From Hermodice carunculata (lineage: Eukaryota > Annelida > Polychaeta > Eunicida > Amphinomidae), in assembly GCA_964020975.1 (NCBI GenBank), contig CAXHWN010002633.1:62001-126000 (forward strand): a stretch of DNA of 64,000 bases, in the 5' to 3' direction. Below are positions 1 to 12,471 of the stretch, piece after piece (position 1 is the first letter of the stretch; the number at the start of each line of letters is the position of its first letter). Both the position numbers and the translations under genes were made by a program. Below the pieces are notes generated by a model that ran no database searches, had not been told where the DNA came from, and saw only the letters and a list, made by a program, of their open reading frames with translations.

Positions 1-1515
1 ATGGGTACAGTTGTTTGGTGATTGAGTGTAATGAAACTGTATTTATTTGAGACATGTTCATCTGTGTAAGTTTATGTATATTTATTTTAGTCATGATCTT
101 TGGATTTGTTTTTGGCTGAGCCGACTTACTAGTCAGGCTTAGCTTTTAGGAGTGTCAGTCTTCCAGAATCCGGCGTTTGTCTGTCCATCCATCTGTACGT
201 CCATCCAACCATTCAGAATTACATTGTCAACTTCTTCTACAAAACTGTCATCGAGAATCAATTCAAACTTGGTGGCACTGTAGCACGGGTGAGTTTTTAT
301 GGAGTTTGTTCTTTATCTTATTTTCTTTTTTTTTTCAGGGTTCCATACTCATTGGATGTGTCTGAAGTACATGTCTCTTTTTGGATATGAGGCTTTGTTG
401 TTGATCAGGTGTCTTGTCCTTGTCTGGGTTGATATTGTAAGTTCAAGTTCAAAGCAGTCATTCTGTTTTGAAAGTTTTGGAAAGTCAAGTTTATTCAGTG
501 TTTCCTTTCTGAGAAGGTTCATGAATAATTATGAAACTCTTTCCTCAGTATAAGTGAACACTGGAATTTTGGTAGTTTTTGCCAATATTTGTGCATATAC
601 TAGTTCATATAGTTTAGGCAAGACTTGCCATTATAAGCAAGAACTTGTTACATTATTTGCTTTGTTATGTGCTATTATTTCACCTTTTTATATTTTTTAA
701 ATTCAATTGGGTTGTCTTCACCAAATATAAGGCAAGGACAAGCAGCGGCCATCACAAAAAAAGCATGTCTGGGAATTAAAGGCTGCCAAACATGCATGAT
801 GGTTTCCCACTGATGACCCATTGATGAATTCATTTGGCTGTTGAAGCCTTGAATTTTCAAAATTTTGCATGGAAGGTAGTAATAGTGCTAAATGAAGCTA
901 CAGGCTTAGGCTGAGACAGAGGCTGGATTGGTAAAGGGGTGCTGAGAGAGTGCTAAGCTGTTGACGAGACTGAGCAGTCACTTTCCAGATGTCCGTCCGT
1001 CTGTCAGTCTATTCGTCTGTCCATCCATCAACAAAAAACTTTGGAGTGTCTTGAATTACGCTGGCGAGACATTCATGCCCCCTGGGCATGGCACTGGTGC
1101 TAAAAAGGTGTTTGACGGAAATGTGATTTAACCCCAAATATGTATTTCCATTTTGTTGGGCAGTTTGATATGAAGTGTGGGCTTTTGTATGTGGGGAAAG
1201 AGCAATCTATTATCCCAATCTAGGGCGAAACTGTTGTATTCCTACCAGGTCAGGGAGATGGTTTGTCCCCGTTATGATTTTGGGAGTGGCCCGGTTTTAG
1301 ATTATCCCTGTATAGTTGTAGGTGCACTTAGTGCTCATTATTGTCCAATGAATTGATGAGACTGGTCTTGGGGTTAATTTTCAGTGTTTGGCCAATATAG
1401 TTCAGATTCAAGTACTACCATTGGTGCACATTCAGTGTTGTAGGACTTTCCACATGTTTTGAGATGTCTTTAATACCTGCATAGAAGTGTTACAGTTTTA
1501 AGGAAGACATTGGTA
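1..1515 (+). repeat. Array unit 1, long
   Basis: L unit with the ATCTTTGGATTTG variant near its start and GATGAGACTGGTCTTGG near its end. The 803-bp L block runs from about 320 to 1,122. Confidence 0.95.
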
Positions 1516-2227
1516 ATGGGTACAGTTGTTTGGTGATTGAGTGTAATGAAACTGTATTTATTTGAGACATGTTCATCTGTGTAAGTTTATGTATATTTAT
1601 TTTAGTCATGATGTTTTGATTTGTTTTTGGCTGAGCCAACTTACTAGTCAGGCTTAGCTTTTAGGAGGGTCAGTCTTCCAGAATCCGGCGTCTGTCTGTC
1701 CATCCATCCGTACGTCCATCCAACCATTCAGAATTACATTGTCAACTTCCTCTACAAAACTGTCATCGAGAATCAATTCAAACTTGGTGGCACTGTAGCA
1801 CGGGTGAGTTTTTATGGAGTTTGTTCTTTATCTTGTGATTTAACCCCAAATATGTATTTCCAATTTGTTGGGCAGTTTGATATGAAGTGTGGGCTTTTGT
1901 ATGTGGGGAAAGAGCAATCTATTATCCCAATCTAGGGCGAAACTGTTGTATTCCTACCAGGTCAGGGAGATGGTTTGTCCCCGTTATGATTTTGGGAGTG
2001 GCCCGGTTTTAGATTATCCCTGTATAGTTGTAGGTGCACTTAGTGCTCATTATTGTCCAGTGAATTGATAAGACTGGTCTTGGGGTTAATTTTCAGTGTT
2101 TGGCCAATATAGTTGAGTTTCAAGTACTACCATTGGTGAACATTCAGTGTTGAAGGACTTTCCACATGTTTTGAAATGTCTTTAATACCTGCATAGAAGT
2201 GTTACAGTTTTAAGGAAGACATTGGTA
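1516..2227 (+). repeat. Array unit 2, short
   Basis: S unit of 712 bp. It carries GATAAGACTGGTCTTGG near its end, a combination not seen in the other S units. Confidence 0.95.
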
Positions 2228-2938
2228 ATGGGTACAGTTGTTTGGTGATTGAGTGTAATGAAACTGTATTGATTTGAGACATGTTCATCTGTGTAAGTTT
2301 ATGTATATTTATTTTAGTCATGATGTTTTGATTTGTTTTTGGCTGAGCCAACTTACTAGTCAGGCTTAGCTTTTAGGAGTGTCAGTCTTCCAGAATCCGG
2401 CATCTGTCTGTCCATCCATCCGTACGTCCATCCAACCATTCAGAATTACATTGTCAACTTCCTCTACAAAACTGTCATCGAGAATCAATTCAAACTTGGT
2501 GGCACTGTAGCACGGGTGAGTTTTTATGGAGTTTGTTCTTTATCTTGTGATTTAACCCCAAATATGTATTTCCATTTTGTTGGGCAGTTTGATATGAAGT
2601 GTGGGCTTTTGTATGTGGGGAAAGAGCAATCTATTATCCCAATCTAGGGTGAAACTGTTGTATTCCTACCAGGTCAGGGAGATGGTTTGTCCCCGTTATG
2701 ATTTTGGGAGTGGCCCGGTTTTAGATTATCCCTGTATAGTTGTAGGTGCACTTAGTGCTCATTATTGTCCAGTGAATTGATAAGAATGGTCTTGGGGTTA
2801 ATTTTCAGTGTTTGGCCAATATAGTTGAGTTTCAAGTACTACCATTGGTGAACATTCAGTGTTGAAGGACTTTCCACATGTTTTGAAATGTCTTTAATAC
2901 CTGCACAGAAGTGTTACAGTTTTAAGGAAGACATTGGT
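2228..2938 (+). repeat. Array unit 3, short
   Basis: S unit with ACTGTATTGATTTG at its start, and AGAATGGTCTTGG plus CTGCACAGAAG at its end. The same ending occurs in units 7 and 13, each of which also precedes an L unit. Confidence 0.95.
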
Positions 2939-4456
2939 AATGGGTACAGTTGTTTGGTGATTGAGTGTAATGAAACTGTATTTATTTGAGACATGTTCAT
3001 CTGTGTAAGTTTATGTATATTTATTTTAGTCATGATCTTTGGATTTGTTTTTGGCTGAGCCGACTTACTAGTCAGGCTTAGCTTTTAGGAGTGTCAGTCT
3101 TCCAGAATCCGGCGTCTGTCTGTCCATCCATCTGTACGTCCATCCAACCATTCAGAATTACATTGTCAACTTCTTCTACAAAACTGTCATCGAGAATCAA
3201 TTCAAACTTGGTGGCACTGTAGCACGGGTGAGTTTTTATGGAGTTTGTTCTTTATCTAATTTTCTTTTTTTTTTCAGGGTTCCATACTCATTGGATGTGT
3301 CTGAAGTACATGTCTCTTTTTTTGGATATGAGGCTTTGTTGTTGATCAGGTGTCTTGTCCTTGTCTGGGTTGATATTGTAAGTTCAAGTTCAAAGCAGTC
3401 ATTCTGTTTTGAAAGTTTTGGAAAGTCAAGTTTATTCAGTGTTTCCTTTCTGAGAAGGTTCATGAATAATTATGAAACTCTTTCCTCAGTATAAGTGAAC
3501 ACTGGAATTTTGGTAGTTTTTGCCAATATTTGTGCATATACTAGTTCATATAGTTTAGGCAAGACTTGCCATTATAAGCAAGAACTTGTTACATTATTTG
3601 CTTTGTTATGTGCTATTATTTCACCTTTTTATATTTTTTAAATTCAATTGGGTTGTCTTCACCAAATATAAGGCAAGGACAAGCAGCGGCCATCACAAAA
3701 AAAGCATGTCTGGGAATTAAAGGCTGCCAAACATGCATGATGGTTTCCCACTGATGACCCATTGATGAATTCATTTGGCTGTTGAAGCCTTGAATTTTCA
3801 AAATTTTGCATGGAAGGTAGTAATAGTGCTGAATGAAGCTACAGGCTTAGGCTGAGACAGAGGCTGGATTGGTAAAGGGGTGCTGAGAGAGTGCTAAGCT
3901 GTTGACGAGACTGAGCAGTCACTTTCCAGATGTCCGTCCGTCTGTCAGTCTATTCGTCTGTCCATCCATCAACAAAAAACTTTGGAGTGTCTTGAATTAC
4001 GCTGGCGAGACATTCATGCCCCCTGGGCATGGCACTGGTGCTAAAAAGGTGTTTGACGGAAATGTGATTTAACCCCAAATATGTATTTCCATTTTGTTGG
4101 GCAGTTTGATATGAAGTGTGGGCTTTTCTATGTGGGGAAAGAGCAATCTATTATCCCAATCTAGGGCGAAACTGTTGTATTCCTACCAGGTCAGGGAGAT
4201 GGTTTGTCCCCGTTATGATTTTGGGAGTGGCCCGGTTTTAGATTATCCCTGTATAGTTGTAGGTGCACTTAGTGCTCATTATTGTCCAATGAATTGATGA
4301 GACTGGTCTTGGGGTTAATTTTCAGTGTTTGGCCAATATAGTTCAGATTCAAGTACTACCATTGGTGCACATTCAGTGTTGTAGGACTTTCCACATGTTT
4401 TGAGATGTCTTTAATACCTGCATAGAAGTGTTACAGTTTTAAGGAAGACATTGGTA
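2939..4456 (+). repeat. Array unit 4, long
   Basis: L unit of 1,518 bp with ATCTTTGGATTTG, and two extra T in CTCTTTTTTTGGATATG. That insertion is shared only with the truncated unit 18. Confidence 0.95.
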
Positions 4457-5168
4457 ATGGGTACAGTTGTTTGGTGATTGAGTGTAATGAAACTGTATTT
4501 ATTTGAGACATGTTCATCTGTGTAAGTTTATGTATATTTATTTTAGTCATGATGTTTTGATTTGTTTTTGGCTGAGCCGACTTACTAGTCAGGCTTAGCT
4601 TTTAGGAGGGTCAGTCTTCCAGAATCCGGCGTCTGTCTGTCCATCCATCCGTACGTCCATCCAACCATTCAGAATTACATTGTCAACTTCCTCTACAAAA
4701 CTGTCATCGAGAATCAATTCAAACTTGGTGGCACTGTAGCACGGGTGAGTTTTTATGGAGTTTGTTCTTTATCTTGTGATTTAACCCCAAATATGTATTT
4801 CCATTTTGTTGGGCAGTTTGATATGAAGTGTGGGCTTTTCTATGTGGGGAAAGAGCAATCTATTATCCCAATCTAGGGCGAAACTGTTGTATTCCTACCA
4901 GGTCAGGGAGATAGTTTGTCCCCGTTATGATTTTGGGAGTGGCCCGGTTTTAGATTATCCCTGTATAGTTGTAGGTGCACTTAGTGCTCATTATTGTCCA
5001 GTGAATTGATAAGAATGGTCTTGGGGTTAATTTTCAGTGTTTGGCCAATATAGTTGAGTTTCAAGTACTACCATTGGTGAACATTCAGTGTTGAAGGACT
5101 TTCCACATGTTTTGAAATGTCTTTAATACCTGCATAGAAGTGTTACAGTTTTAAGGAAGACATTGGTA
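4457..5168 (+). repeat. Array unit 5, short
   Basis: First unit of the duplicated S-S-S-L block (units 5-8). It ends with the AGAATGGTCTTGG variant, as does its counterpart, unit 11. Confidence 0.95.
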
Positions 5169-5880
5169 ATGGGTACAGTTGTTTGGTGATTGAGTGTAAT
5201 GAAACTGTATTGATTTGAGACATGTTCATCTGTGTAAGTTTATGTATATTTATTTTAGTCATGATGTTTTGATTTGTTTTTGGCTGAGCCAACTTACTAG
5301 TCAGGCTTAGCTTTTAGGAGTGTCAGTCTGCCAGAATCCGGCATCTGTCTGTCCATCCATCCGTACGTCCATCCAACCATTCAGAATTACATTGTCAACT
5401 TCCTCTACAAAACTGTCATCGAGAATCAATTCAAACTTGGTGGCACTGTAGCACGGGTGAGTTTTTATGGAGTTTGTTCTTTATCTTGTGATTTAACCCC
5501 AAATATGTATTTCCAATTTGTTGGGCAGTTTGATATGAAGTGTGGGCTTTTCTATGTGGGGAAAGAGCAATCTATTATCCCAATCTAGGGCGAAACTGTT
5601 GTATTCCTACCAGGTCAGGGAGATGGTTTGTCCCCGTTATGATTTTGGGAGTGGCCCGGTTTTAGATTATCCCTGTATAGTTGTAGGTGCACTTAGTGCT
5701 CATTATTGTCCAATGAATTGATAAGACTGGTGTGGGGGTTAATTTTCAGTGTTTAGACAATATAGTTGAGTTTCAAGTACTACCATTGGTGCACATTCAG
5801 TGTTGAAGGACTTTCCACATGTTTTGAAATGTCTTTAATACCTGCATAGAAGTGTTACAGTTTTAAGGAAGACATTGGTA
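5169..5880 (+). repeat. Array unit 6, short
   Basis: S unit with GACTGGTGTGGGGG and TTTAGACAATATAG near its end, shared with unit 12, its counterpart in the second S-S-S-L block. Confidence 0.95.
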
Positions 5881-6592
5881 ATGGGTACAGTTGTTTGGTG
5901 ATTGAGTGTAATGAAACTGTATTGATTTGAGACATGTTCATCTGTGTAAGTTTATGTATATTTATTTTAGTCATGATCTTTTGATTTGTTTTTGGCTGAG
6001 CTGACTTACTAGTCAGGCTTAGCTTTTAGGAGGGTCAGTCTTCCAGAATCCAGCGTCTGTCTGTCCATCCATCCGTACGTCCATCCAACCATTCAGAATT
6101 ACATTGTCAACTTCTTCTACAAAACTGTCATCGAGAATCAATTCAAACTTGGTGGCACTGTAGCACGGGTGAGTTTTTATGGAGTTTGTTCTTTATCTTG
6201 TGATTTAACCCCAAATATGTATTTCCATTTTGTTGGGCAGTTTGATATGAAGTGTGGGCTTTTGTATGTGGGGAAAGAGCAATCTATTATCCCAATCTAG
6301 GGCGAAACTGTTGTATTCCTACCAGGTCAGGGAGATGGTTTGTCCCCGTTATGATTTTGGGAGTGGCCCGGTTTTAGATTATCCCTGTATAGTTGTAGGT
6401 GCACTTAGTGCTCATTATTGTCCAGTGAATTGATAAGAATGGTCTTGGGGTTAATTTTCAGTGTTTGGCCAATATAGTTGAGTTTCAAGTACTACCATTG
6501 GTGAACATTCAGTGTTGAAGGACTTTCCACATGTTTTGAAATGTCTTTAATACCTGCACAGAAGTGTTACAGTTTTAAGGAAGACATTGGTA
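5881..6592 (+). repeat. Array unit 7, short
   Basis: S unit with GATCTTTTGATTTG, GAGCTGACTTAC and CCAGCGTCTGTC. These variants are shared with unit 13. Confidence 0.95.
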
Positions 6593-8107
6593 ATGGGTAC
6601 AGTTGTTTGGTGATTGAGTGTAATGAAACTGTATTTATTTGAGACATGTTCATCTGTGTAAGTTTATGTATATTTATTTTAGTCATGATCTTTGGATTTG
6701 TTTTTGGCTGAGCCGACTTACTAGTCAGGCTTAGCTTTTAGGAGTGTCAGTCTTCCAGAATCCGGCGTCTGTCTGTCCATCCATCTGTACGTCCATCCAA
6801 CCATTCAGAATTACATTGTCAACTTCTTCTACAAAACTGTCATCGAGAATCAATTCAAACTTGGTGGCACTGTAGCACGGGTGAGTTTTTATGGAGTTTG
6901 TTCTTTATCTTATTTCCTTTTTTTTTTCAGGGTTCCATACTCATTGGATGTGTCTGAAGTACATGTCTCTTTTTGGATATGAGGCTTTGTTGTTGATCAG
7001 GTGTCTTGTCCTTGTCTGGGTTGATATTGTAAGTTCAAGTTCAAAGCAGTCATTCTGTTTTGAAAGTTTTGGAAAGTCAAGTTTATTTAGTGTTTCCTTT
7101 CTGAGAAGGTTCATGAATAATTATGAAACTCTTTCCTCAGTATAAGTGAACACTGGAATTTTGGTAGTTTTTGCCAATATTTGTGCATATACTAGTTCAT
7201 ATAGTTTAGGCAAGACTTGCCATTATAAGCAAGAACTTGTTACATTATTTGCTTTGTTATGTGCTATTATTTCACCTTTTTATATTTTTTAAATTCAATT
7301 GGGTTGTCTTCACCAAATATAAGGCAAGGACAAGCAGCGGCCATCACAAAAAAAGCATGTCTGGGAATTAAAGGCTGCCAAACATGCATGATGGTTTCCC
7401 ACTGATGACCCATTGATGAATTCATTTGGCTGTTGAAGCCTTGAATTTTCAAAATTTTGCATGGAAGGTAGTAATACTGCTAAATGAAGCTACAGGCTTA
7501 GGCTGTGACAGAGGCTGGATTGGTAAAGGGGTGCTGAGAGAGTGCTAAGCTGTTGACGAGACTGAGCAGTCACTTTCCAGATGTCCGTCCGTCTGTCAGT
7601 CTATTCGTCTGTCCATCCATCAACAAAAAACTTTGGAGTGTCTTGAATTACGCTGGCGAGACATTCATGCCCCCTGGGCATGGCACTGGTGCTAAAAAGG
7701 TGTTTGACGGAAATGTGATTTAACCCCAAATATGTATTTCCATTTTGTTGGGCAGTTTGATATGAAGTGTGGGCTTTTCTATGTGGGGAAAGAGCAATCT
7801 ATTATCCCAATCTAGGGCGAAACTGTTGTATTCCTACCAGGTCAGGGAGATGGTTTGTCCCCGTTATGATTTTGGGAGTGGCCCGGTTTTAGATTATCCC
7901 TGTATAGTTGTAGGTGCACTTAGTGCTCATTATTGTCCAATGAATTGATGAGACTGGTCTTGGGGTTAATTTTCAGTGTTTGGCCAATATAGTTCAGATT
8001 CAAGTACTACCATTGGTGCACATTCAGTGTTGTAGGACTTTCCACATGTTTTGAGATGTCTTTAATACCTGCACAGAAGTGTTACAGTTTTAAGGAAGAC
8101 ATTGGTA
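6593..8107 (+). repeat. Array unit 8, long
   Basis: L unit closing the first S-S-S-L block. It carries ATCTTTGGATTTG, as does unit 14, plus a private change in the T-tract of the L block (TTATTTCCTTTTTT). Confidence 0.95.
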
Positions 8108-8819
8108 ATGGGTACAGTTGTTTGGTGATTGAGTGTAATGAAACTGTATTTATTTGAGACATGTTCATCTGTGTAAGTTTATGTATATTTATTTTAGTCA
8201 TGATGTTTTGATTTGTTTTTGGCTGAGCCGACTTACTAGTCAGGCTTAGCTTTTAGGAGGGTCAGTCTTCCAGAATCCGGCGTCTGTCTGTCCATCCATC
8301 CGTACGTCCATCCAACCATTCAGAATTACATTGTCAACTTCCTCTACAAAACTGTCATCGAGAATCAATTCAAACTTGGTGGCACTGTAGCACGGGTGAG
8401 TTTTTATGGAGTTTGTTCTTTATCTTGTGATTTAACCCCAAATATGTATTTCCATTTTGTTGGGCAGTTTGATATGAAGTGTGGGCGTTTCTATGTGGGG
8501 AAAGAGCAATCTATTATCCCAATCTAGGGCGAAACTGTTGTATTCCTACCAGGTCAGGGAGATGGTTTGTCCCCGTTATGATTTTGGGAGTGGCCCGGTT
8601 TTAGATTATCCCTGTATAGTTGTAGGTGCACTTAGTGCTCATTATTGTCCAATGAATTGATAAGACTGGTGTGGGGGTTAATTTTCAGTGTTTAGACAAT
8701 ATAGTTGAGTTTCAAGTACTACCATTGGTGCACATTCAGTGTTGAAGGACTTTCCACATGTTTTGAGATGTCTTTAATACCTGCATAGAAGTGTTACAGT
8801 TTTAAGGAAGACATTGGTA
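8108..8819 (+). repeat. Array unit 9, short
   Basis: S unit with GTGGGCGTTTCTATG and the GTGTGGGGG and TTTAGACAAT ending. Confidence 0.95.
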
Positions 8820-10335
8820 ATGGGTACAGTTGTTTGGTGATTGAGTGTAATGAAACTGTATTTATTTGAGACATGTTCATCTGTGTAAGTTTATGTATAT
8901 TTATTTTAGTCATGATGTTTTGATTTGTTTTTGGCTGAGCCGACTTACTAGTCAGGCTTAGCTTTTAGGAGGGCCAGTCTTCCAGAATCCGGCGTCTGTC
9001 TGTCCATCCATCTGTACGTCCATCCAAACATTCAGAATTACATTGTCAACTTCTTCTATAAAACTGTCATCGATATTCAATTCAAACTTGGTGGCACTGT
9101 AGCACGGGTGAGTTTTTATGGAGTTTGTTCTTTATCTTATTTTCTTTTTTTTTTCAGGGTTCCATACTCATTGGATGAGTCTGAAGTACATGTCTCTTTT
9201 TGGATATGAGGCTTTGTTGTTGATCAGGTGTCTTGTCCTTGTCTGGGTTGATATTGTAAGTTCAAGTTCAAAGCAGTCATTCTGTTTTGAAAGTTTTGGA
9301 AAGTCAAGTTTATTCAGTGTTTCCTTTCTGAGAAGGTTCATGAATAATTATGAAACTCTTTCCTCAGTATCAGTGAATACTGGAATTTTGGTAGTTTTTG
9401 CCAATATTTGTGCATATACTAGTTCATATAGTTTAGGCAAGACTTGCCATTATAAGCAAGAACTTGTTACATTATTTGCTTTGTTATGTGCTATTATTTC
9501 ACCTTTTTATATTTTTTAAATTCAAGTGGGTTGTCTTCACCAAATATAAGGCAAGGACAAGCAGCCGCCATCACAAAAAAAAGCATGTCTGGGAATTAAA
9601 GGCTGCCAAACATGCATGATGGTTTCCCACTGATGACCCATTGATGAATTCATTTGGCTGTTGAAGCCTAGAATTTTCAAAATTTTGCATGGAAGGTGGT
9701 AATAGTGCTAAATGAAGCTACAGGCTTAGGCTGAGACAGAGGCTGGATTGGTAAAGGGGTGCTGAGAGAGTGCTAAGTTGTTGACGAGACTGAGCAGTCA
9801 CTTTCCAGATGTCCGTCCGTCTGTCAGTCTATTCGTCTGTCCATCCATCAACAAAAAACTTTGGAGTGTCTTGAATTACGCTGGCGAGACATTCATGCCC
9901 CCTGGGCATGGCACTGGTGCTAAAAAGGTGTTTGACGGAAATGTGATTTAACCCCAAATATGTATTTCCATTTTGTTGGGCAGTTTGATATGAAGTGTGG
10001 GCTTTTGTATGTGGGGAAAGAGCAATCTATTATCCCAATCTAGGGCGAAACTGTTGTATTCCTACCAGGTCAGGGAGATGGTTTGTCCCCGTTATGATTT
10101 TGGGAGTGGCCCGGTTTTAGATTATCCCTGTATAGTTGTAGGTGCACTTAGTGCTCATTATTGTCCAATGAATTGATGAGACTGGTCTTGGGGTTAATTT
10201 TCAGTGTTTGGCCAATATAGTTCAGATTCAAGTACTACCATTGGTGCACATTCAGTGTTGTAGGACTTTCCACATGTTTTGAGATGTCTTTAATACCTGC
10301 ATAGAAGTGTTACAGTTTTAAGGAAGACATTGGTA
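8820..10335 (+). repeat. Array unit 10, long
   Basis: L unit with GGGCCAGTCTTCC, CCAAACATTCAG and TTCTATAAAACTG, shared with unit 17. CAGTATCAGTGAATAC replaces CAGTATAAGTGAACAC, which lengthens a chance open frame. Confidence 0.95.
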
Positions 10336-11047
10336 ATGGGTACAGTTGTTTGGTGATTGAGTGTAATGAAACTGTATTTATTTGAGACATGTTCATCTGT
10401 GTAAGTTTATGTATATTTATTTTAGTCATGATGTTTTGATTTGTTTTTGGCTGAGCCGACTTACTAGTCAGGCTTAGCTTTTAGGAGGGCCAGTCTTCCA
10501 GAATCCGGCGTCTGTCTGTCCATCCATCCGTACGTCCATCCAACCATTCAGAATTACATTGTCAACTTCCTCTACAAAACTGTCATCGAGAATCAATTCA
10601 AACTTGGTGGCACTGTAGCACGGGTGAGTTTTTATGGAGTTTGTTCTTTATCTTGTGATTTAACCCCAAATATGTATTTCCATTTTGTTGGGCAGTTTGA
10701 TATGAAGTGTGGGCTTTTGTATGTGGGGAAAGAGCAATCTATTATCCCAATCTAGGGCGAAACTGTTGTATTCCTACCAGGTCAGGGAGATGGTTTGTCC
10801 CCGTTATGATTTTGGGAGTGGCCCGGTTTTAGATTATCCCTGTATAGTTGTAGGTGCACTTAGTGCTCATTATTGTCCAGTGAATTGATAAGAATGGTCT
10901 TGGGGTTAATTTTCAGTGTTTGGCCAATATAGTTGAGTTTCAAGTACTACCATTGGTGAACATTCAGTGTTGAAGGACTTTCCACATGTTTTGAAATGTC
11001 TTTAATACCTGCATAGAAGTGTTACAGTTTTAAGGAAGACATTGGTA
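10336..11047 (+). repeat. Array unit 11, short
   Basis: First unit of the second S-S-S-L block (units 11-14). It carries GGGCCAGTCTTCC like the L unit before it, a sign of local gene conversion or unequal exchange. Confidence 0.95.
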
Positions 11048-11759
11048 ATGGGTACAGTTGTTTGGTGATTGAGTGTAATGAAACTGTATTGATTTGAGAC
11101 ATGTTCATCTGTGTAAGTTTATGTATATTTATTTTAGTCATGATGTTTTGATTTGTTTTTGGCTGAGCCAACTTACTAGTCAGGCTTAGCTTTTAGGAGT
11201 GTCAGTCTTCCAGAATCCGGCGTCTGTCTGTCCATCCATCCGTACGTCCATCCAACCATTCAGAATTACATTGTCAACTTCTTCTACAAAACTGTCATCG
11301 AGAATCAATTCAAACTTGGTGGCACTGTAGCACGGGTGAGTTTTTATGGAGTTTGTTCTTTATCTTGTGATTTAACCCCAAATATGTATTTCCAATTTGT
11401 TGGGCAGTTTGATATGAAGTGTGGGCTTTTCTATGTGGGGAAAGAGCAATCTATTATCCCAATCTAGGGCGAAACTGTTGTATTCCTACCAGGTCAGGGA
11501 GATGGTTTGTCCCCGTTATGATTTTGGGAGTGGCCCGGTTTTAGATTATCCCTGTATAGTTGTAGGTGCACTTAGTGCTCATTATTGTCCAATGAATTGA
11601 TAAGACTGGTGTGGGGGTTAATTTTCAGTGTTTAGACAATATAGTTGAGTTTCAAGTACTACCATTGGTGCACATTCAGTGTTGAAGGACTTTCCACATG
11701 TTTTGAAATGTCTTTAATACCTGCATAGAAGTGTTACAGTTTTAAGGAAGACATTGGTA
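11048..11759 (+). repeat. Array unit 12, short
   Basis: Counterpart of unit 6, with the same GTGTGGGGG and TTTAGACAAT ending. Confidence 0.95.
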
Positions 11760-12471
11760 ATGGGTACAGTTGTTTGGTGATTGAGTGTAATGAAACTGTA
11801 TTGATTTGAGACATGTTCATCTGTGTAAGTTTATGTATATTTATTTTAGTCATGATCTTTTGATTTGTTTTTGGCTGAGCTGACTTACTAGTCAGGCTTA
11901 GCTTTTAGGAGGGTCAGTCTTCCAGACTCCAGCGTCTGTCTGTCCATCCATCCGTACGTCCATCCAACCATTCAGAATTACATTGTCAACTTCTTCTACA
12001 AAACTGTCATCGAGAATCAATTCAAACTTGGTGGCACTGTAGCACGGGTGAGTTTTTATGGAGTTTGTTCTTTATCTTGTGATTTAACCCCAAATATGTA
12101 TTTCCATTTTGTTGGGCAGTTTGATATGAAGTGTGGGCTTTTGTATGTGGGGAAAGAGCAATCTATTATCCCAATCTAGGGCGAAACTGTTGTATTCCTG
12201 CCAGGTCAGGGAGATGGTTTGTCCCCGTTATGATTTTGGGAGTGGCCCGGTTTTAGATTATCCCTGTATAGTTGTAGGTGCACTTAGTGCTCATTATTGT
12301 CCAGTGAATTGATAAGAATGGTCTTGGGGTTAATTTTCAGTGTTTGGCCAATATAATTGAGTTTCAAGTACTACCATTGGTGAACATTCAGTGTTGAAGG
12401 ACTTTCCACATGTTTTGAAATGTCTTTAATACCTGCACAGAAGTGTTACAGTTTTAAGGAAGACATTGGTA
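11760..12471 (+). repeat. Array unit 13, short
   Basis: Counterpart of unit 7 (GATCTTTTGATTTG, GAGCTGACTTAC), with a private CAGACTCCAGCG. Confidence 0.95.

Noticed and set aside
675-860. 61-codon minus-strand frame recurring in most long array units
   Set aside because: It recurs only because the DNA repeats; unit 10 and unit 17 lose it by a stop, and composition and context give no sign of selection.
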